A stretch of DNA of 64,000 nt from Pseudomonas frederiksbergensis (lineage in GTDB: Bacteria; Pseudomonadota; Gammaproteobacteria; Pseudomonadales; Pseudomonadaceae): the NCBI RefSeq assembly GCF_017114915.1, contig NZ_JAAUOE010000001.1, positions 67,283 to 131,282 of the forward strand, written 5' to 3'. Both the position numbers and the translations under genes were made by a program. Below are positions 9,589 to 18,700 of the stretch, piece after piece (within the stretch, counting starts at the first letter, position 1; each line of letters starts with the position of its first letter). Under the pieces are notes generated by a model. That model was not told the DNA's origin and ran no database searches. It was given only the letters and a program-made list of their open reading frames with translations.

Positions 9589-10791
9589 ATGTCAGTCAAC
9601 GAACCGCTTCGCCCATTACAGTCGCTTCGCTCGTTCGAACCCGTCGAGCTTGGTTCAAGGATCGACGCCGTGCTCGAGCAGACGCTGCACGACCAACGCC
9701 TGGTCGGGGCGGTGGTGCTGGTGGCTCACCGGGGCCAGCTCATCTATCACCGAGCGGCCGGCCTGGCCGACCGTGAAGCGCAATTGCCGATGCGTGAGGA
9801 GGCCTTGTTTCTGCTGTCGTCGGTCTCCAAGCCAATCACTTCGGTGGCGGCACTGGTACTGGTCGCCAAAGGCAAAATCCAACTGGACGATGACATCAGC
9901 CGGTGGTTGCCCTACTTCAAACCGACCCTGGGTGACGGCCAGCCCACGACCATCACCGTGCGCCAGTTACTGAGCCATAGCGCCGGTTTGACGTATGGTT
10001 TTCTGGAAAGCGATCAAGGCGGCCCTTATCGCGATGCCGGGGTGTCCGATGGTCTGGATCGAAGCGGCATTTCACTGGAAGAAAACCTGCGTCGTCTGAG
10101 CCATGCCCCCTTGCTGTACAAACCCGGCAGCGGTTGGGGCTATTCGATTGCCACCGACGTACTGGGCGCATTGATCGCCGCAGTCAACGGCACGCCCCTC
10201 GCCGAAGCGATCGACGAGTTGATTGCCCGGCCACTGGCGTGGCGCGATACCGGCTTCAGTGTTTCAGAGGTCAGCCGCTTGGGCCCTGCGTACCTGAACG
10301 ATCAGCCGCAGCCACGGCGCATGAACGAGCTGGAAGTGATTCCGGTGTTCGAAGGGACCGCTGGCATCAGGCTGGAGCCGGCCCGGGCGCTGGACCCTCA
10401 GGCTTATCCATCCGGCGGTTCCGGCCTGGTCGGCACCGCAGGTGAGTTTCTTCAGTTGCTCGAAACCTTGCGCAAGGGCGGCGCACCGCTACTGCCCAAG
10501 GCCCTGGTCGATGAAATGGGCACAAACCAGACCGGCGAACTGGAACTGGACAATTGGCCCGGGCGCGGCTTCGGTCTGGGCTTCACGGTACTCAAGGATC
10601 CCGCAGCGGCACAAACCGTCGAGTCGGCCGGCAGCTGGCGACTGGGCGGCGCCTATGGGCATTCGTGGTTCGTCGACCCGGCGGAGCAATTGACCGTGGT
10701 CGCCTTCACCAACACGGCCTTCGAAGGCATGTTCGGGCAGTTCACCGTAGACCTTTGCAACGCCGTCTACGGGCTGGAGTCTGAGTCATGA
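9589..10791 (+). CDS. Class C beta-lactamase-like serine hydrolase (esterase family)
   Basis: A 400-residue protein of the beta-lactamase-related/EstB family. The catalytic SxxK is SVSK (Ser78-Lys81). The second-motif Tyr is probably in GWGYSIATDVLG, and GHSWFVDP near the C-terminus takes the place of the KTG/HxG motif. There is no signal peptide, which argues against a periplasmic resistance enzyme and for a cytoplasmic esterase or peptidase. The stop overlaps the start of the MFS gene (ATGA at 10788-10791), so they form an operon, probably under the divergent LysR regulator. The substrate is unknown. Confidence 0.88.
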   Translation: MSVNEPLRPLQSLRSFEPVELGSRIDAVLEQTLHDQRLVGAVVLVAHRGQLIYHRAAGLADREAQLPMREEALFLLSSVSKPITSVAALVLVAKGKIQLDDDISRWLPYFKPTLGDGQPTTITVRQLLSHSAGLTYGFLESDQGGPYRDAGVSDGLDRSGISLEENLRRLSHAPLLYKPGSGWGYSIATDVLGALIAAVNGTPLAEAIDELIARPLAWRDTGFSVSEVSRLGPAYLNDQPQPRRMNELEVIPVFEGTAGIRLEPARALDPQAYPSGGSGLVGTAGEFLQLLETLRKGGAPLLPKALVDEMGTNQTGELELDNWPGRGFGLGFTVLKDPAAAQTVESAGSWRLGGAYGHSWFVDPAEQLTVVAFTNTAFEGMFGQFTVDLCNAVYGLESES

Positions 10792-11972
10792 AAATGCTCC
10801 ATCCGATTTACTTCCTGGCGTTGGGGCTGTTCGGCGTTTACACCATCGAATTCGGCGTGGTCGGAATTCTTCCGGTGATTATCGAGCGCTTCTCGATCAG
10901 TGCGTCGCAGGCGGGCCTGTTGGTGGGGGTGTTCGCACTGATCATTGCGGTATTCGGTCCGATCATGGTGTTGCTGCTGTCGCGCTTCAACCGCAAGAAG
11001 GTGCTCACGATCGCCCTGTTCGTTTTCGCCGGGACCAGTGTGCTGTCGGCCTATGCGCCCAACTTTGAATCGCTGATGGTGCTGCGCGTCATCCCGGCGC
11101 TGTTCCACCCCGTGTATTTTTCCCTGGCGTTCGTCGCGGCCACTTCGCTTTACCCGCCAGGGGAATCGACCCACGCCGCCGCCAAGGCTTTTGTCGGCAC
11201 CAGCATGGGCATGGTGCTGGGCGTGCCACTGACGACGCTCATCGCGGCACAGTTTTCCTATGAAGCCTCGTTTCTGTTCTGCGCCGCGGTCAACTGCATG
11301 GCGGGGCTGGGGATCATTGCCAGGTTGCCGGACGCCCCGGCCAAACTGGCCATTTCCTATAAAGAGCAGCTGGCAATTCTGCGTAAATTCCCGCTCTGGC
11401 TGAACATTACCGCCTCGACCCTGATCTTCGCCGCGATGTTTTCCGTGTACAGCTACTCGGCCGAGTACCTGGCCAAAGAAGTCGGCATGAGCGCGCCATC
11501 GATCAGTATTCTGCTGGTGGTCTTCGGTGTCGGTGGCGTGGCCGGCAATCTGTATGCCGGCAAACTGATCGGTCAGAACATGGTCAGGACGACGATCTTG
11601 CATCCGGTCCTGCTGGCCGCCGCCTATGGGCTGTTGTACCTGTTCGCCAGCCCGTCCCTGATGACAATGCTGCTGATCGTGGTGATCTGGGGCGCGACCC
11701 ATACCAGCGGGTTGATCGTCACGCAGATATGGCTGACTTCCGAAGCGCCGCAAGCGCCGGAGTTCGCCACCGGCCTCTATATCTCGTTCATCAACCTGGG
11801 CGTGACCATCGGTTCTACCACCGGCGGCTGGTTCCTGGCGCGGATGGGATTGCAGGGCTCCCTTTACAGCGGCGTGCTGTTTGCCGCGCTGGCGGTATTG
11901 GTCATTGTGGTGAAAGTGCTGTTTTTCAGTGCGATGCCGCGCAAGGGAGGCGCACAAGTCGCCGCAGACTGA
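10788..11972 (+). CDS. Major facilitator superfamily transporter (DHA1/AraJ-like)
   Basis: A 394-residue integral membrane protein with about 12 hydrophobic helices. The loop after helix 2 (LSRFNRKKVL) is a degenerate form of the MFS motif A region. The size and N-terminal motif (GVYTIEFGVVGILPVI) fit the DHA1 drug/arabinose efflux group. Translational coupling to the upstream hydrolase suggests export or uptake of a compound related to that enzyme. A rho-independent terminator follows at 12053-12073. Substrate unknown. Confidence 0.9.
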   Translation: MKMLHPIYFLALGLFGVYTIEFGVVGILPVIIERFSISASQAGLLVGVFALIIAVFGPIMVLLLSRFNRKKVLTIALFVFAGTSVLSAYAPNFESLMVLRVIPALFHPVYFSLAFVAATSLYPPGESTHAAAKAFVGTSMGMVLGVPLTTLIAAQFSYEASFLFCAAVNCMAGLGIIARLPDAPAKLAISYKEQLAILRKFPLWLNITASTLIFAAMFSVYSYSAEYLAKEVGMSAPSISILLVVFGVGGVAGNLYAGKLIGQNMVRTTILHPVLLAAAYGLLYLFASPSLMTMLLIVVIWGATHTSGLIVTQIWLTSEAPQAPEFATGLYISFINLGVTIGSTTGGWFLARMGLQGSLYSGVLFAALAVLVIVVKVLFFSAMPRKGGAQVAAD

Positions 11973-12052
11973 GTTGTACGATGCGCGATAGCCGACGCTG
12001 TCCGTTGCAGATGCTTAGTCATTGATGGTTCGAGATTATTTCAGGCATTAAA

Positions 12053-12073
12053 AAGCCGGCTTGTGGCCGGCTT
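12053..12073 (+). terminator. Hairpin downstream of MFS gene
   Basis: AAGCCGGC-TTGTG-GCCGGCTT is a perfect 8-bp stem with a 5-base loop, preceded by A's. There is no long T run on the plus strand. It lies about 80 bp after the MFS stop codon. Confidence 0.7.
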
Positions 12074-12292
12074 CTCGGGGACTGGCTTGGTTTATTTTTG
12101 GTAAACCGCGCCAGCCTTCAAAACGTACACCCGGATCTTGCGTCCGGCTGTGGGACTTGGCGAGAAAATGATCTGCCTCGTCGGTGCGATCTGAGCCTTG
12201 GAAAGGGTCGATGCGCAAATGTGGGGCGCAGCATACTGATTTTTTTGAGGAATTCCCAGCTTGGCGTGCGGGGTAGAGCGATAGCGCTGAGG

Positions 12293-12330
12293 CGTAGCAG
12301 CTGCCGAAGGCAGCCTTCGGCAGCTGCTAC
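12293..12330. repeat. REP-like perfect palindrome
   Basis: Two 18-bp arms beginning GTAGCAGCTGCCGAAGGC are arranged as a perfect inverted repeat with one base between them. The same core (GCTGCCGAAGGCTGCGAT) occurs in the 15619-15693 repeat pair, so this is one intergenic repeat family. It lies just downstream of the S24 repressor gene. Confidence 0.75.
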
Positions 12331-12342
12331 AGGGCTTCGTAT

Positions 12343-13089
12343 TTACAGGAACGGTACGGACGGTCTGCGTTTGTTGAGTGTCGACCACCAAAATACCCAC
12401 CCCAACACCCTGATGTTCTGCTTGTCGATCTGTTCGGCACTGAAGATCTCATCCGGATACTCAGCCCTGTTGTGGCTGCGCAGCCGCAGTGCATTTCCCG
12501 GCATCCGGTGCAGGTACTTGATCCGTAACATTCCGTCATGCTCGATCGCATAGATCTCGCCGTCGATAATCTGCGTAAGCCCGCGATCAATGGCGAGTGT
12601 AGAACCGTCTTCAATCCTTTCGGCCATGCTGTTACCGATCATGTGGGTGCAAATGGCATCAGCATGTTTGATTTCCAGGGAGTCGAGGTGACTGTGGGGC
12701 AGGCGGATGGATTGGCCAGGGTCTTCGACGACGTGGGTTTTGTTGGAACCTGGAGCGGTGGCGGTTTCTTTGAAGAAGGGCAGTTCGACGTCGATGGGCT
12801 CGATCACCGTGTAGATGCCCCGGATGGCCTGGGCGTCGAAGGTGTTGCCGGACTCGTCGAGCACACGCAGGCGTGAGGACTCTTTCGGACCTTCGCCGGT
12901 TTTCAGCCAGTCACTGTTGACGGACAGTAATCGGGAGACTTCTTCCATGCGATAGGCGGGCACACCACGGGTGTACCAGTTGTGGATATTTTGCGCTTCC
13001 GTGTCGAAGAAAGCGGCGAATCCTGTCGTCGTGATGTTCGCCGCTTCGAGGAGCGCTCTAAACCGTGGGCCGCTAGTGTTCTTTTTCAT
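12343..13089 (-). CDS. Orphan CI/LexA-like repressor with S24 peptidase domain
   Basis: A 248-residue protein when started at ATG 13089; a GTG six bases upstream (13095) is possible. Residues about 5-60 form a helix-turn-helix (GFAAFFDTEAQNIHNWYTRGV). The C-terminal half is an S24 LexA-type self-cleavage domain: Ser154 in GNSM and Lys191 in RIKYL form the expected Ser/Lys dyad. I see no standard Ala-Gly cleavage site; AIRGIY is the nearest candidate. Such proteins control prophages or pyocins through RecA-triggered cleavage. No phage genes are adjacent, so it is either a remnant or a regulator acting elsewhere. Two dyads lie at and upstream of its start. Confidence 0.88.
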   Translation of the reverse strand: MKKNTSGPRFRALLEAANITTTGFAAFFDTEAQNIHNWYTRGVPAYRMEEVSRLLSVNSDWLKTGEGPKESSRLRVLDESGNTFDAQAIRGIYTVIEPIDVELPFFKETATAPGSNKTHVVEDPGQSIRLPHSHLDSLEIKHADAICTHMIGNSMAERIEDGSTLAIDRGLTQIIDGEIYAIEHDGMLRIKYLHRMPGNALRLRSHNRAEYPDEIFSAEQIDKQNIRVLGWVFWWSTLNKRRPSVPFL

Positions 13090-13157
13090 AAACACGAGTC
13101 TACTGGCGCAGGATGGGGCTTTGAATAAACGACCCGTTCAAATTTCGACGGAAATTT
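13076..13157. promoter_or_regulatory. Candidate autoregulatory operators of the S24 repressor
   Basis: GTGTT-N10-AACAC (13076-13095) spans the start codon. AAATTTC-GACG-GAAATTT (13140-13157) is a perfect 7-bp dyad about 50 bp upstream. Position and symmetry fit repressor binding sites; identity is inferred. Confidence 0.4.
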
Positions 13158-13256
13158 AAGACTGGATGTAAGACGCTTTTTGTAAGAATTAAACAGGTAA
13201 AAACCCAGGCCAGGAGGCCGCAAACGCATTGTTAAGGGCGTATTTCCAGCGCCCAC

Positions 13257-13284
13257 AAAAAACCCCGGATCAACCGGGGTTTTT
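13257..13284. terminator. Bidirectional terminator after ppa
   Basis: AACCCCGG-ATCAA-CCGGGGTT is flanked by A's on one side and T's on the other, so it works in both directions. On the minus strand it lies about 40 bp after the ppa stop codon. Confidence 0.85.
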
Positions 13285-13319
13285 CTTGAAGCGTGAGGTT
13301 AGAAGCTAACCGTTGCTTC

Positions 13320-13847
13320 TCAGCCTTTGTAGGCAGCGACCGACTTGGTGATCGCGGCGCGGGCGGCGTCTGCGCCGTCCCAGCCTTCGATTTTCACCCA
13401 TTTGCCTTTTTCGAGGTCTTTGTAGTTCGCGAAGAAGTGCTCGATCTGCTGGATCAGCAGGGCTGGCAGGTCGGTGTATTCCTTCACGTCCACGTACAGC
13501 TGGGACAGCTTGTCGTGTGGGACTGCGATGACTTTGGCATCGCCGCCGCCGTCGTCGGTCATGTTCAGGATGCCGACTGGACGCGCGCGGATCACCGAAC
13601 CTGGAGCAACCGGGTAAGGGGTCACGACCAGCACGTCGAGGGGATCGCCGTCGTCAGCCAGAGTGTTCGGGATGTAACCGTAGTTGGCCGGGTAGAACAT
13701 CGGGGTGGCCATGAAACGGTCAACGAACAGGCAGTCGCTGTCTTTGTCGATTTCGTATTTGATCGGCGCGTGGTTGGCCGGGATCTCGATCGCGACGTAG
13801 ATGTCGTTCGGCAGGTCTTTGCCAGCCGGAATCTTGCTGTAGCTCAT
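13320..13847 (-). CDS. ppa: Inorganic pyrophosphatase
   Basis: A 175-residue family I soluble pyrophosphatase that hydrolyses PPi to phosphate with Mg2+, driving biosynthetic reactions. The family signature is seen around DGDPLDVLV (metal-binding Asp residues), together with YGYIPNTL upstream and a KVIAVP segment. The length is that of the bacterial hexameric enzyme. It starts at ATG 13847 and is followed by a strong terminator, so it is probably transcribed alone. It is adjacent to the mtfA-like and dedA genes, as in other pseudomonads. Confidence 0.97.
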   Translation of the reverse strand: MSYSKIPAGKDLPNDIYVAIEIPANHAPIKYEIDKDSDCLFVDRFMATPMFYPANYGYIPNTLADDGDPLDVLVVTPYPVAPGSVIRARPVGILNMTDDGGGDAKVIAVPHDKLSQLYVDVKEYTDLPALLIQQIEHFFANYKDLEKGKWVKIEGWDGADAARAAITKSVAAYKG

Positions 13848-13960
13848 TGGGCGGTGCCCCCGTTAGTTGACCAAAAACACTTGGCCGGATTGACCAAAAA
13901 GTGGCGGCGATTATAGGCATATTCCGCCACCGTTGCTATGTGCCAGAGGTCGTGTAGACC

Positions 13961-14773
13961 TTAGTCGTGTGCCTGATAGACAGGGTTCTCGGCCAGAAGT
14001 TGCCGTAGACGGGCCAGTGGATCCTGACGGTAAAACAACTTCAACTGCTCGTAGACCTGTGGATAAGCCTCATGCAGCAAGTCCGGGGCGCTGAAGAAGT
14101 ATTCGCTGGTGACCGCGAAGAATTCGGCGGGGTTTTCCGCCGCGTACGGGTCGATGGCGGTTTCAGCGTCCGGGTGGCGCTCCAATTGCCCGTCGAGGTC
14201 GTCATAGGCCTCTTGCATGACCCTGGCCCAGTCGCTGACGCGCATGTCGGCGTGCAGCGGTGGCAGGCCATTGGCGTTGCCGTTGAGCATGTCGAGCTTG
14301 TGCGCGAGTTCGTGGATCACCAGGTTGTAACCTTCCCAGCCACCGCTGGCCATCACGCCAGGCCAGGCGAGGATGATTGGGCCTTGCTGCCAGGCTTCGC
14401 CGCTGTGTTCGCCGTCCCATTCGTGTTCGACGCCGCTGGCATCGCGATGGCGCTGGGGGCTGAGGAAATCGTCGGGGTAGAGGATGATCTCGTGAAAGCC
14501 CTGATACCAGTTCAGATCGCCCAAATGCATGAGCGGCAATTGGGCCTGGGCCGCGAGCAGCAGGCGTTGTTCCTGATGGAGTTCGACGCCGGGCAGGGCG
14601 GTCAGGTGTTTGTCTTGCAGAAACAGCACGCAAGCTTCGCGCAGCCACCGGTCTTCGGCCGCGCTGATGCCATCGAGAAAACTCAGGTGATGGCGCACCC
14701 GTTGCCACATGTCGTCGGCAATCGGATGCCTGGCCAGGGTACGCCGGCGTCGCCAGGCGCTAAGGGACCACAT
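13961..14773 (-). CDS. mtfA: MtfA-like zinc peptidase (M90 family)
   Basis: A 270-residue cytosolic protein with HELAHKLDMLNG, the HExxH zinc motif of the M90 (MtfA/DUF980) family. Further conserved features are LILAWPGVMASGGWEGYNLVIHE before it and NPAEFFAVTSEYFF after it, where the downstream Glu serves as third ligand. In E. coli MtfA binds the Mlc repressor and modulates glucose PTS expression. Pseudomonads lack that system in the same form, so the partner here is uncertain. The gene starts six bases after the dedA-like stop and is probably co-transcribed with it. Confidence 0.88.
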   Translation of the reverse strand: MWSLSAWRRRRTLARHPIADDMWQRVRHHLSFLDGISAAEDRWLREACVLFLQDKHLTALPGVELHQEQRLLLAAQAQLPLMHLGDLNWYQGFHEIILYPDDFLSPQRHRDASGVEHEWDGEHSGEAWQQGPIILAWPGVMASGGWEGYNLVIHELAHKLDMLNGNANGLPPLHADMRVSDWARVMQEAYDDLDGQLERHPDAETAIDPYAAENPAEFFAVTSEYFFSAPDLLHEAYPQVYEQLKLFYRQDPLARLRQLLAENPVYQAHD

Positions 14774-14779
14774 CGTCAG

Positions 14780-15436
14780 TCAGCGGGGTTCGGCTTTGGA
14801 CGCGGCATTAGCGAGGCGGCTGCGGATCACGCTGATGATCATCGGTAGCAGCGACAGCAGGATGATGCCTACCACCAACAGCGACAGGTTTTTCTTGATG
14901 AACGGTACGTTGCCGAAGAAGTAACCCAGGGTTACCAGCCCGCCCACCCAGAGGATGGTGCCGAGGATGCTGAAGGCAAAGAAACGCGGATAAGGCATTT
15001 TGCCAACGCCGGCGACGAACGGGGCAAATGTGCGGATGATTGGCAGGAAGCGCGCCAAGGTCACGGTTTTGCCGCCGTGCTTGTCGTAGAAGTCGTGGGT
15101 TTGCTGCAGGTAGTCGCGGCGGAAGATTTTCGAGTTCGGGTTGCTGAACAGTCGTTCGCCGGCGGTTCGGCCGATCAGGTAGTTGGTGCTGTCGCCGAGG
15201 ATCGCCGCCAGCATCAGCAGGCCGCCCAGCAGCACAGGGTCCATGCCGCCACCCGCCGCCACGGCGCCGGCGATGAACAGCAGGGAGTCGCCCGGCAGGA
15301 ACGGCGTCACCACCAGACCGGTTTCGCAGAAGATCACCATAAACAGAATGGCGTAAATCCATGACCCGTAGTTAGTCACCAGCAAGTCGAGGTAGACGTC
15401 GAGATGCAAGATAAGGTCGATCGGGTTGAAATCCAT
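14780..15436 (-). CDS. DedA-family membrane protein
   Basis: A 218-residue protein starting at ATG 15436 (GTG 15445 would add three residues). It has several hydrophobic segments and the DedA signatures: FCETGLVVTPFLPGDSLLF near residue 50, GDSTNYLIGRTAGERLF, and ARFLPIIRTFAPFVAG. Members are inner-membrane proteins thought to translocate lipids (undecaprenyl phosphate or phospholipids) in a proton-dependent way. The following gene is the M90 peptidase. A second DedA domain in this window is fused to PAP2 at 37840. Confidence 0.92.
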   Translation of the reverse strand: MDFNPIDLILHLDVYLDLLVTNYGSWIYAILFMVIFCETGLVVTPFLPGDSLLFIAGAVAAGGGMDPVLLGGLLMLAAILGDSTNYLIGRTAGERLFSNPNSKIFRRDYLQQTHDFYDKHGGKTVTLARFLPIIRTFAPFVAGVGKMPYPRFFAFSILGTILWVGGLVTLGYFFGNVPFIKKNLSLLVVGIILLSLLPMIISVIRSRLANAASKAEPR

Positions 15437-15618
15437 GGAAAGCACCTGTGGTGATGGCCCGACTCAGCAGGCCTGTGCGGATGGCTTCGCGTAAGACTAC
15501 AGCTGGGTGTGATTTTTCTTACGAGCCGGGAGGTGTGGGCATTATACGGGGTGAAAGGTGAAAAACGCGTCGAGTTTGTAGCGAGGGATGTCGAGGTGTA
15601 GCGGAGTTTGAGGGAAAA

Positions 15619-15696
15619 GATCGCAGCCTTCGGCAGCGCCTACAGGTTCGAGGTCGCTCCGGCCAATGTAGACGCTGCCGAAAGCTGCGATTTTTT
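15619..15696. repeat. REP-type inverted pair
   Basis: Copies at 15619-15644 and 15667-15693 are inverted versions of the TGTAG..GCTGCCGAAGGCTGCGAT element seen at 12293. The right copy ends in six T's on the plus strand. The pair lies just beyond the GNAT gene's stop codon and could also stop its transcripts. Confidence 0.75.
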
Positions 15697-15703
15697 GGGG
15701 ATC

Positions 15704-16165
15704 TTAAAGTTCGTCACTGATCGGCAGTACGTAGTTCTTGAACTCGGTGTCTTCCTTGAACCCGATGGATTCGTAGGTTTTCTGCGCGACTTCGTTGTTG
15801 CTGCTGGTGGAAACGCGCATGCGCACGGCATTGGTTTCCTTGGCCATTTTCTTCGCGGTGCGGATCAGATTGTCGGCCACCAACTGGCGGCGGGCGTCTT
15901 CGGCGACGTAGATGTCGTTGAGGATCCATACGCGTTTGAGCGAAAGGGACGAAAAGCTCGGGTACAACTGACAGAAACCCATCAGTTTGTTGTTGTCGTC
16001 ATCGGCCAGGGCCAGGTAGATCACCGATTCCTTGCGCCGCAGACGTTTCTCGAGGAACGCCCGGGACGAGTCCGGATACGGCAGGGAACCGTAAAACTCG
16101 CGATATTTGACGAACAACGGGGTCAGCAGATCCAGGTGTTCGAGGGTCGCTTGAATAATCCGCAT
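15704..16165 (-). CDS. GNAT-family N-acetyltransferase
   Basis: A 153-residue protein starting at ATG 16165; a TTG 18 bases upstream gives a longer form. It has the GNAT fold pattern: LALADDDNNKLMGFCQLYP (strand 4), LNDIYVAEDARRQLVADNLIR (motif A with a degenerate acetyl-CoA P-loop, RRQLVA), then NAVRMRVSTSSNNEVAQKTYESIGF (motif B). The substrate is unknown. It lies beyond eutC in the same orientation. About 116 bp separate it from eutC, so a functional link with ethanolamine use is uncertain. Confidence 0.9.
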   Translation of the reverse strand: MRIIQATLEHLDLLTPLFVKYREFYGSLPYPDSSRAFLEKRLRRKESVIYLALADDDNNKLMGFCQLYPSFSSLSLKRVWILNDIYVAEDARRQLVADNLIRTAKKMAKETNAVRMRVSTSSNNEVAQKTYESIGFKEDTEFKNYVLPISDEL

Positions 16166-16281
16166 GGTAGGTCTCGTCTTCAAGTGGCTGTCTTCACGTG
16201 CTCTGGCGGCGAACGATTCTCACTCGGAGCCGTGTTTCGATCCTGCCTGAAACCGGTGTAGAAACGCAATGCGGAAACGGT

Positions 16282-17118
16282 TCAGGCATCCGATGGGCTG
16301 AGTAGGAAATTACCTTTCAAGTCTGCTCCTGCGTCCGACTCCAGCGTCTGAACCTGGGCTTCGTCCTTCAGACTGACCCCTGATATCTGCCGCCGACAGG
16401 CTTCGCGCATCAAATACAGCAAACGGTGTGCCGCCATGCCGTAACTCAAGCCTTCGAGGCGGACATTCGAGATGCAGTTGCGATAGGCATCCGTCAGTCC
16501 GACCTTGGGATTATAGGTGAAATACAATCCCAGGCTGTCTGGCGAGCTTAAGCCAGGGCGTTCGCCGATCAATATGACCACCATTTTCGCGCCCAGCAGC
16601 TCGCCAATCTCGTCGGCCACCGCAACCCGGCCTTGCTCCACTAGAATCACCGGCGACAGGGACCAGCCTTCAATGGCTGTCTGTTCTTCCATACGTGCCA
16701 GAAACGGCAAGGTGTGGCGATGAACGGCCAGCGCCGAGAGGCCATCGGCCACCACGATGGCCAGATCCACCCCGCCAGGATGGGCCTGCGTGTAGTCACG
16801 CAGCGTCTGCGCCGACTCATCACTCAACTTGCGCCCCAAATCGGGGCGCTGCAAATAGCTGTTGCGGTCGGTGGCGGCGCTGTGCAGCAGCAAACTCTCC
16901 CGTCCCCGTTCGGCCAGTTGCGAACTGAGCCCGGTGTGGTCGAAGGGCAGGTGCACCGCATCCCGGGCCTGGGCATGGGCATACTGGAAATCCAGCTGCG
17001 CGCGGGTCGGCATACTGGTGCCGGTGCGTCCCAGTGCAATTCGCGCCGGGGTCAGGCGACGCAGTTCCAGCCATGGGTTCTGCGGATCGACGGGTAGTTT
17101 TTCCATATAAACACTCAT
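16282..17118 (-). CDS. eutC: Ethanolamine ammonia-lyase small subunit
   Basis: A 278-residue EutC starting at ATG 17118, overlapping the eutB stop by ATGA. It pairs with EutB to form the coenzyme B12-dependent lyase that splits ethanolamine into acetaldehyde and ammonia. Family hallmarks seen are [12 protein letters not shown] near residue 20, [34 protein letters not shown] and [12 protein letters not shown]. The length is normal. No microcompartment shell genes accompany it, and no EutA-type reactivase is present in the window. Confidence 0.96.
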   Translation of the reverse strand: MSVYMEKLPVDPQNPWLELRRLTPARIALGRTGTSMPTRAQLDFQYAHAQARDAVHLPFDHTGLSSQLAERGRESLLLHSAATDRNSYLQRPDLGRKLSDESAQTLRDYTQAHPGGVDLAIVVADGLSALAVHRHTLPFLARMEEQTAIEGWSLSPVILVEQGRVAVADEIGELLGAKMVVILIGERPGLSSPDSLGLYFTYNPKVGLTDAYRNCISNVRLEGLSYGMAAHRLLYLMREACRRQISGVSLKDEAQVQTLESDAGADLKGNFLLSPSDA

Positions 17119-18509
17119 CCCAGTTGCGCCAATGCCTGGCGGAAGGCCGGCGGCAGGTCGTTGCCGAAGTGAATTTTGCCGTCTGCCTGGGTGAAGATGC
17201 CCATGCTCGCCAGCCACTGTTCGAACTCCGGCGCCGGCTTCAGACCCAGGGTTTGCCGGGCGTAGAGGGCATCATGGAACGACGTGGTCTGATAGTTGAG
17301 CATGATGTCGTCGGAACCGGGGATGCCCATGATGAAGTTGATCCCGGCCACGCCCAACAGGGTTAGCAGGGTGTCCATGTCATCCTGGTCGGCTTCGGCA
17401 TGGTTGGTGTAACAGATGTCGCAACCCATGGGTACGCCCAGCAGCTTGCCGCAGAAGTGGTCTTCAAGGCCGGCGCGGATGATCTGTTTGCCGTTGTAGA
17501 GGTATTCCGGGCCGATGAAGCCGACGACGGTGTTCACCAGAAACGGTTTGAAATGGCGCGCCACGGCGTAGGCGCGGGTTTCACAGGTTTGTTGATCGAT
17601 GCCGTGGTGGGCGTTGGCCGACAGGGCACTGCCTTGACCTGTCTCGAAATACATCAGGTTTTGGCCCAGTGTGCCGCGATTCAGGCTCAAACCCGCGTCA
17701 TAACCTTCCTGCAGGACATTGAGGTTGATACCGAAACTGGCATTGGCCGCTTCGGTGCCGGCAATCGACTGGAACACCAGGTCCAGCGGAACACCGCGAT
17801 TGATCGCTTCAATGGAGGTGGTGACGTGGGTCAGCACGCAGGCCTGTGTCGGAATCTCGTAGCGCTGAATGATCGCGTCGAGCATTTCCAGCATGGCGCA
17901 GATCGAAGCGATGCTGTCGGTGGCCGGGTTGATGCCGATCATCGCGTCGCCGTTGCCGTACAGCAGGCCGTCGAGAATGCTGGCGGCGATGCCGGCCGGT
18001 TCATCGGTGGGGTGATTGGGTTGCAGGCGCGTCGAAAGCCGGCCACGCAGGCCCAGGGTGCCGCGGAATTTAGTGACCACGCGGATTTTCTGTGCCACCA
18101 GCACCAGGTCCTGCACACGCATGATCTTCGACACGGCGGCGACCATTTCCGGGGTCAGGCCTGGAGCGAGGGCGCGCAGGCTCTGTTCGTCGGCGGCCTC
18201 GCTGAGCAGCCAGTCACGGAAACCGCCGACGGTGAGGTGGCTGACCGTTTTAAAAGCCTGTTTGTCGTGGGTGTCGATGATCAGCCGGGTGACTTCATCG
18301 GTTTCGTAGGGAATCAGCACTTCCTGCAGGAAGTGGGTCAGCGGAATGTTGGCCAGGGCCATCTGCGCCGCCACCCGCTCGCCATCGTTAAGGGCGGCAA
18401 CGCCGGCCAGAAAGTCCCCGGAACGCGCCGGGCTGGCTTTGGCCATGACGTCCTTGAGACTGTCGAAGCGGTAGGTCTGGGCGCCGACGGTATGGGCAAA
18501 TACGGCCAT
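17115..18509 (-). CDS. eutB: Ethanolamine ammonia-lyase large subunit
   Basis: A 464-residue catalytic subunit starting at ATG 18509, with AGGAGG about ten bases upstream. It is a TIM-barrel enzyme using adenosylcobalamin to deaminate ethanolamine. Conserved stretches include [86 protein letters not shown] and [19 protein letters not shown]. It is downstream of the permease gene eat, about 190 bp apart with REP-like sequence between, and translationally coupled to eutC. Expression is likely under the sigma-54 promoter at 20172-20187 and the activator at 22138. Confidence 0.97.
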   Translation of the reverse strand: MAVFAHTVGAQTYRFDSLKDVMAKASPARSGDFLAGVAALNDGERVAAQMALANIPLTHFLQEVLIPYETDEVTRLIIDTHDKQAFKTVSHLTVGGFRDWLLSEAADEQSLRALAPGLTPEMVAAVSKIMRVQDLVLVAQKIRVVTKFRGTLGLRGRLSTRLQPNHPTDEPAGIAASILDGLLYGNGDAMIGINPATDSIASICAMLEMLDAIIQRYEIPTQACVLTHVTTSIEAINRGVPLDLVFQSIAGTEAANASFGINLNVLQEGYDAGLSLNRGTLGQNLMYFETGQGSALSANAHHGIDQQTCETRAYAVARHFKPFLVNTVVGFIGPEYLYNGKQIIRAGLEDHFCGKLLGVPMGCDICYTNHAEADQDDMDTLLTLLGVAGINFIMGIPGSDDIMLNYQTTSFHDALYARQTLGLKPAPEFEQWLASMGIFTQADGKIHFGNDLPPAFRQALAQLG

Positions 18510-18557
18510 GGGACGGTGTCCTCCTGATGAGTACAAGTCTTGATAACACTGAGCATT

Positions 18558-18660
18558 CTGTGGGAGCGGCGGTGCGGCGATCCGACTTGCCCGCGATGCA
18601 AACAACTCGGTTCAACAGTTGCACCGCGGTGATGCAATCGCGGGCAAGCCCGCTCCTACA
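18558..18660. repeat. REP/BIME-like pair between eat and eutB
   Basis: A degenerate copy of the TGTGGGAGCGGGCTTGCCCGCGA element (about 18558-18597) faces an inverted, better conserved copy (about 18636-18660). Its placement within a presumed operon could modulate the ratio of permease to lyase transcripts. Confidence 0.7.
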
Positions 18661-18700
18661 GAGGGCAAACGCCAGGCACTTGGCCCGGCGCTGGTGCAAC

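Larger units (their letters stand above)
11973..12342. other. 370-bp gene-free stretch
   Basis: It holds the hairpin terminator at 12053-12073 and a REP-like palindrome at 12293-12330. A minus-strand frame (about 12092-12260) encodes a plausible C-terminus ending near GRKIRVYVLKAGAVYQK, but it has no start codon with a ribosome-binding site. I do not call a gene. Confidence 0.6.

Noticed and set aside
12092..12400. 102-residue minus-strand frame after the S24 repressor
   Set aside because: It overlaps the repressor's 3' end and runs through the REP palindrome, and the plausible C-terminus lacks a start with ribosome-binding site.
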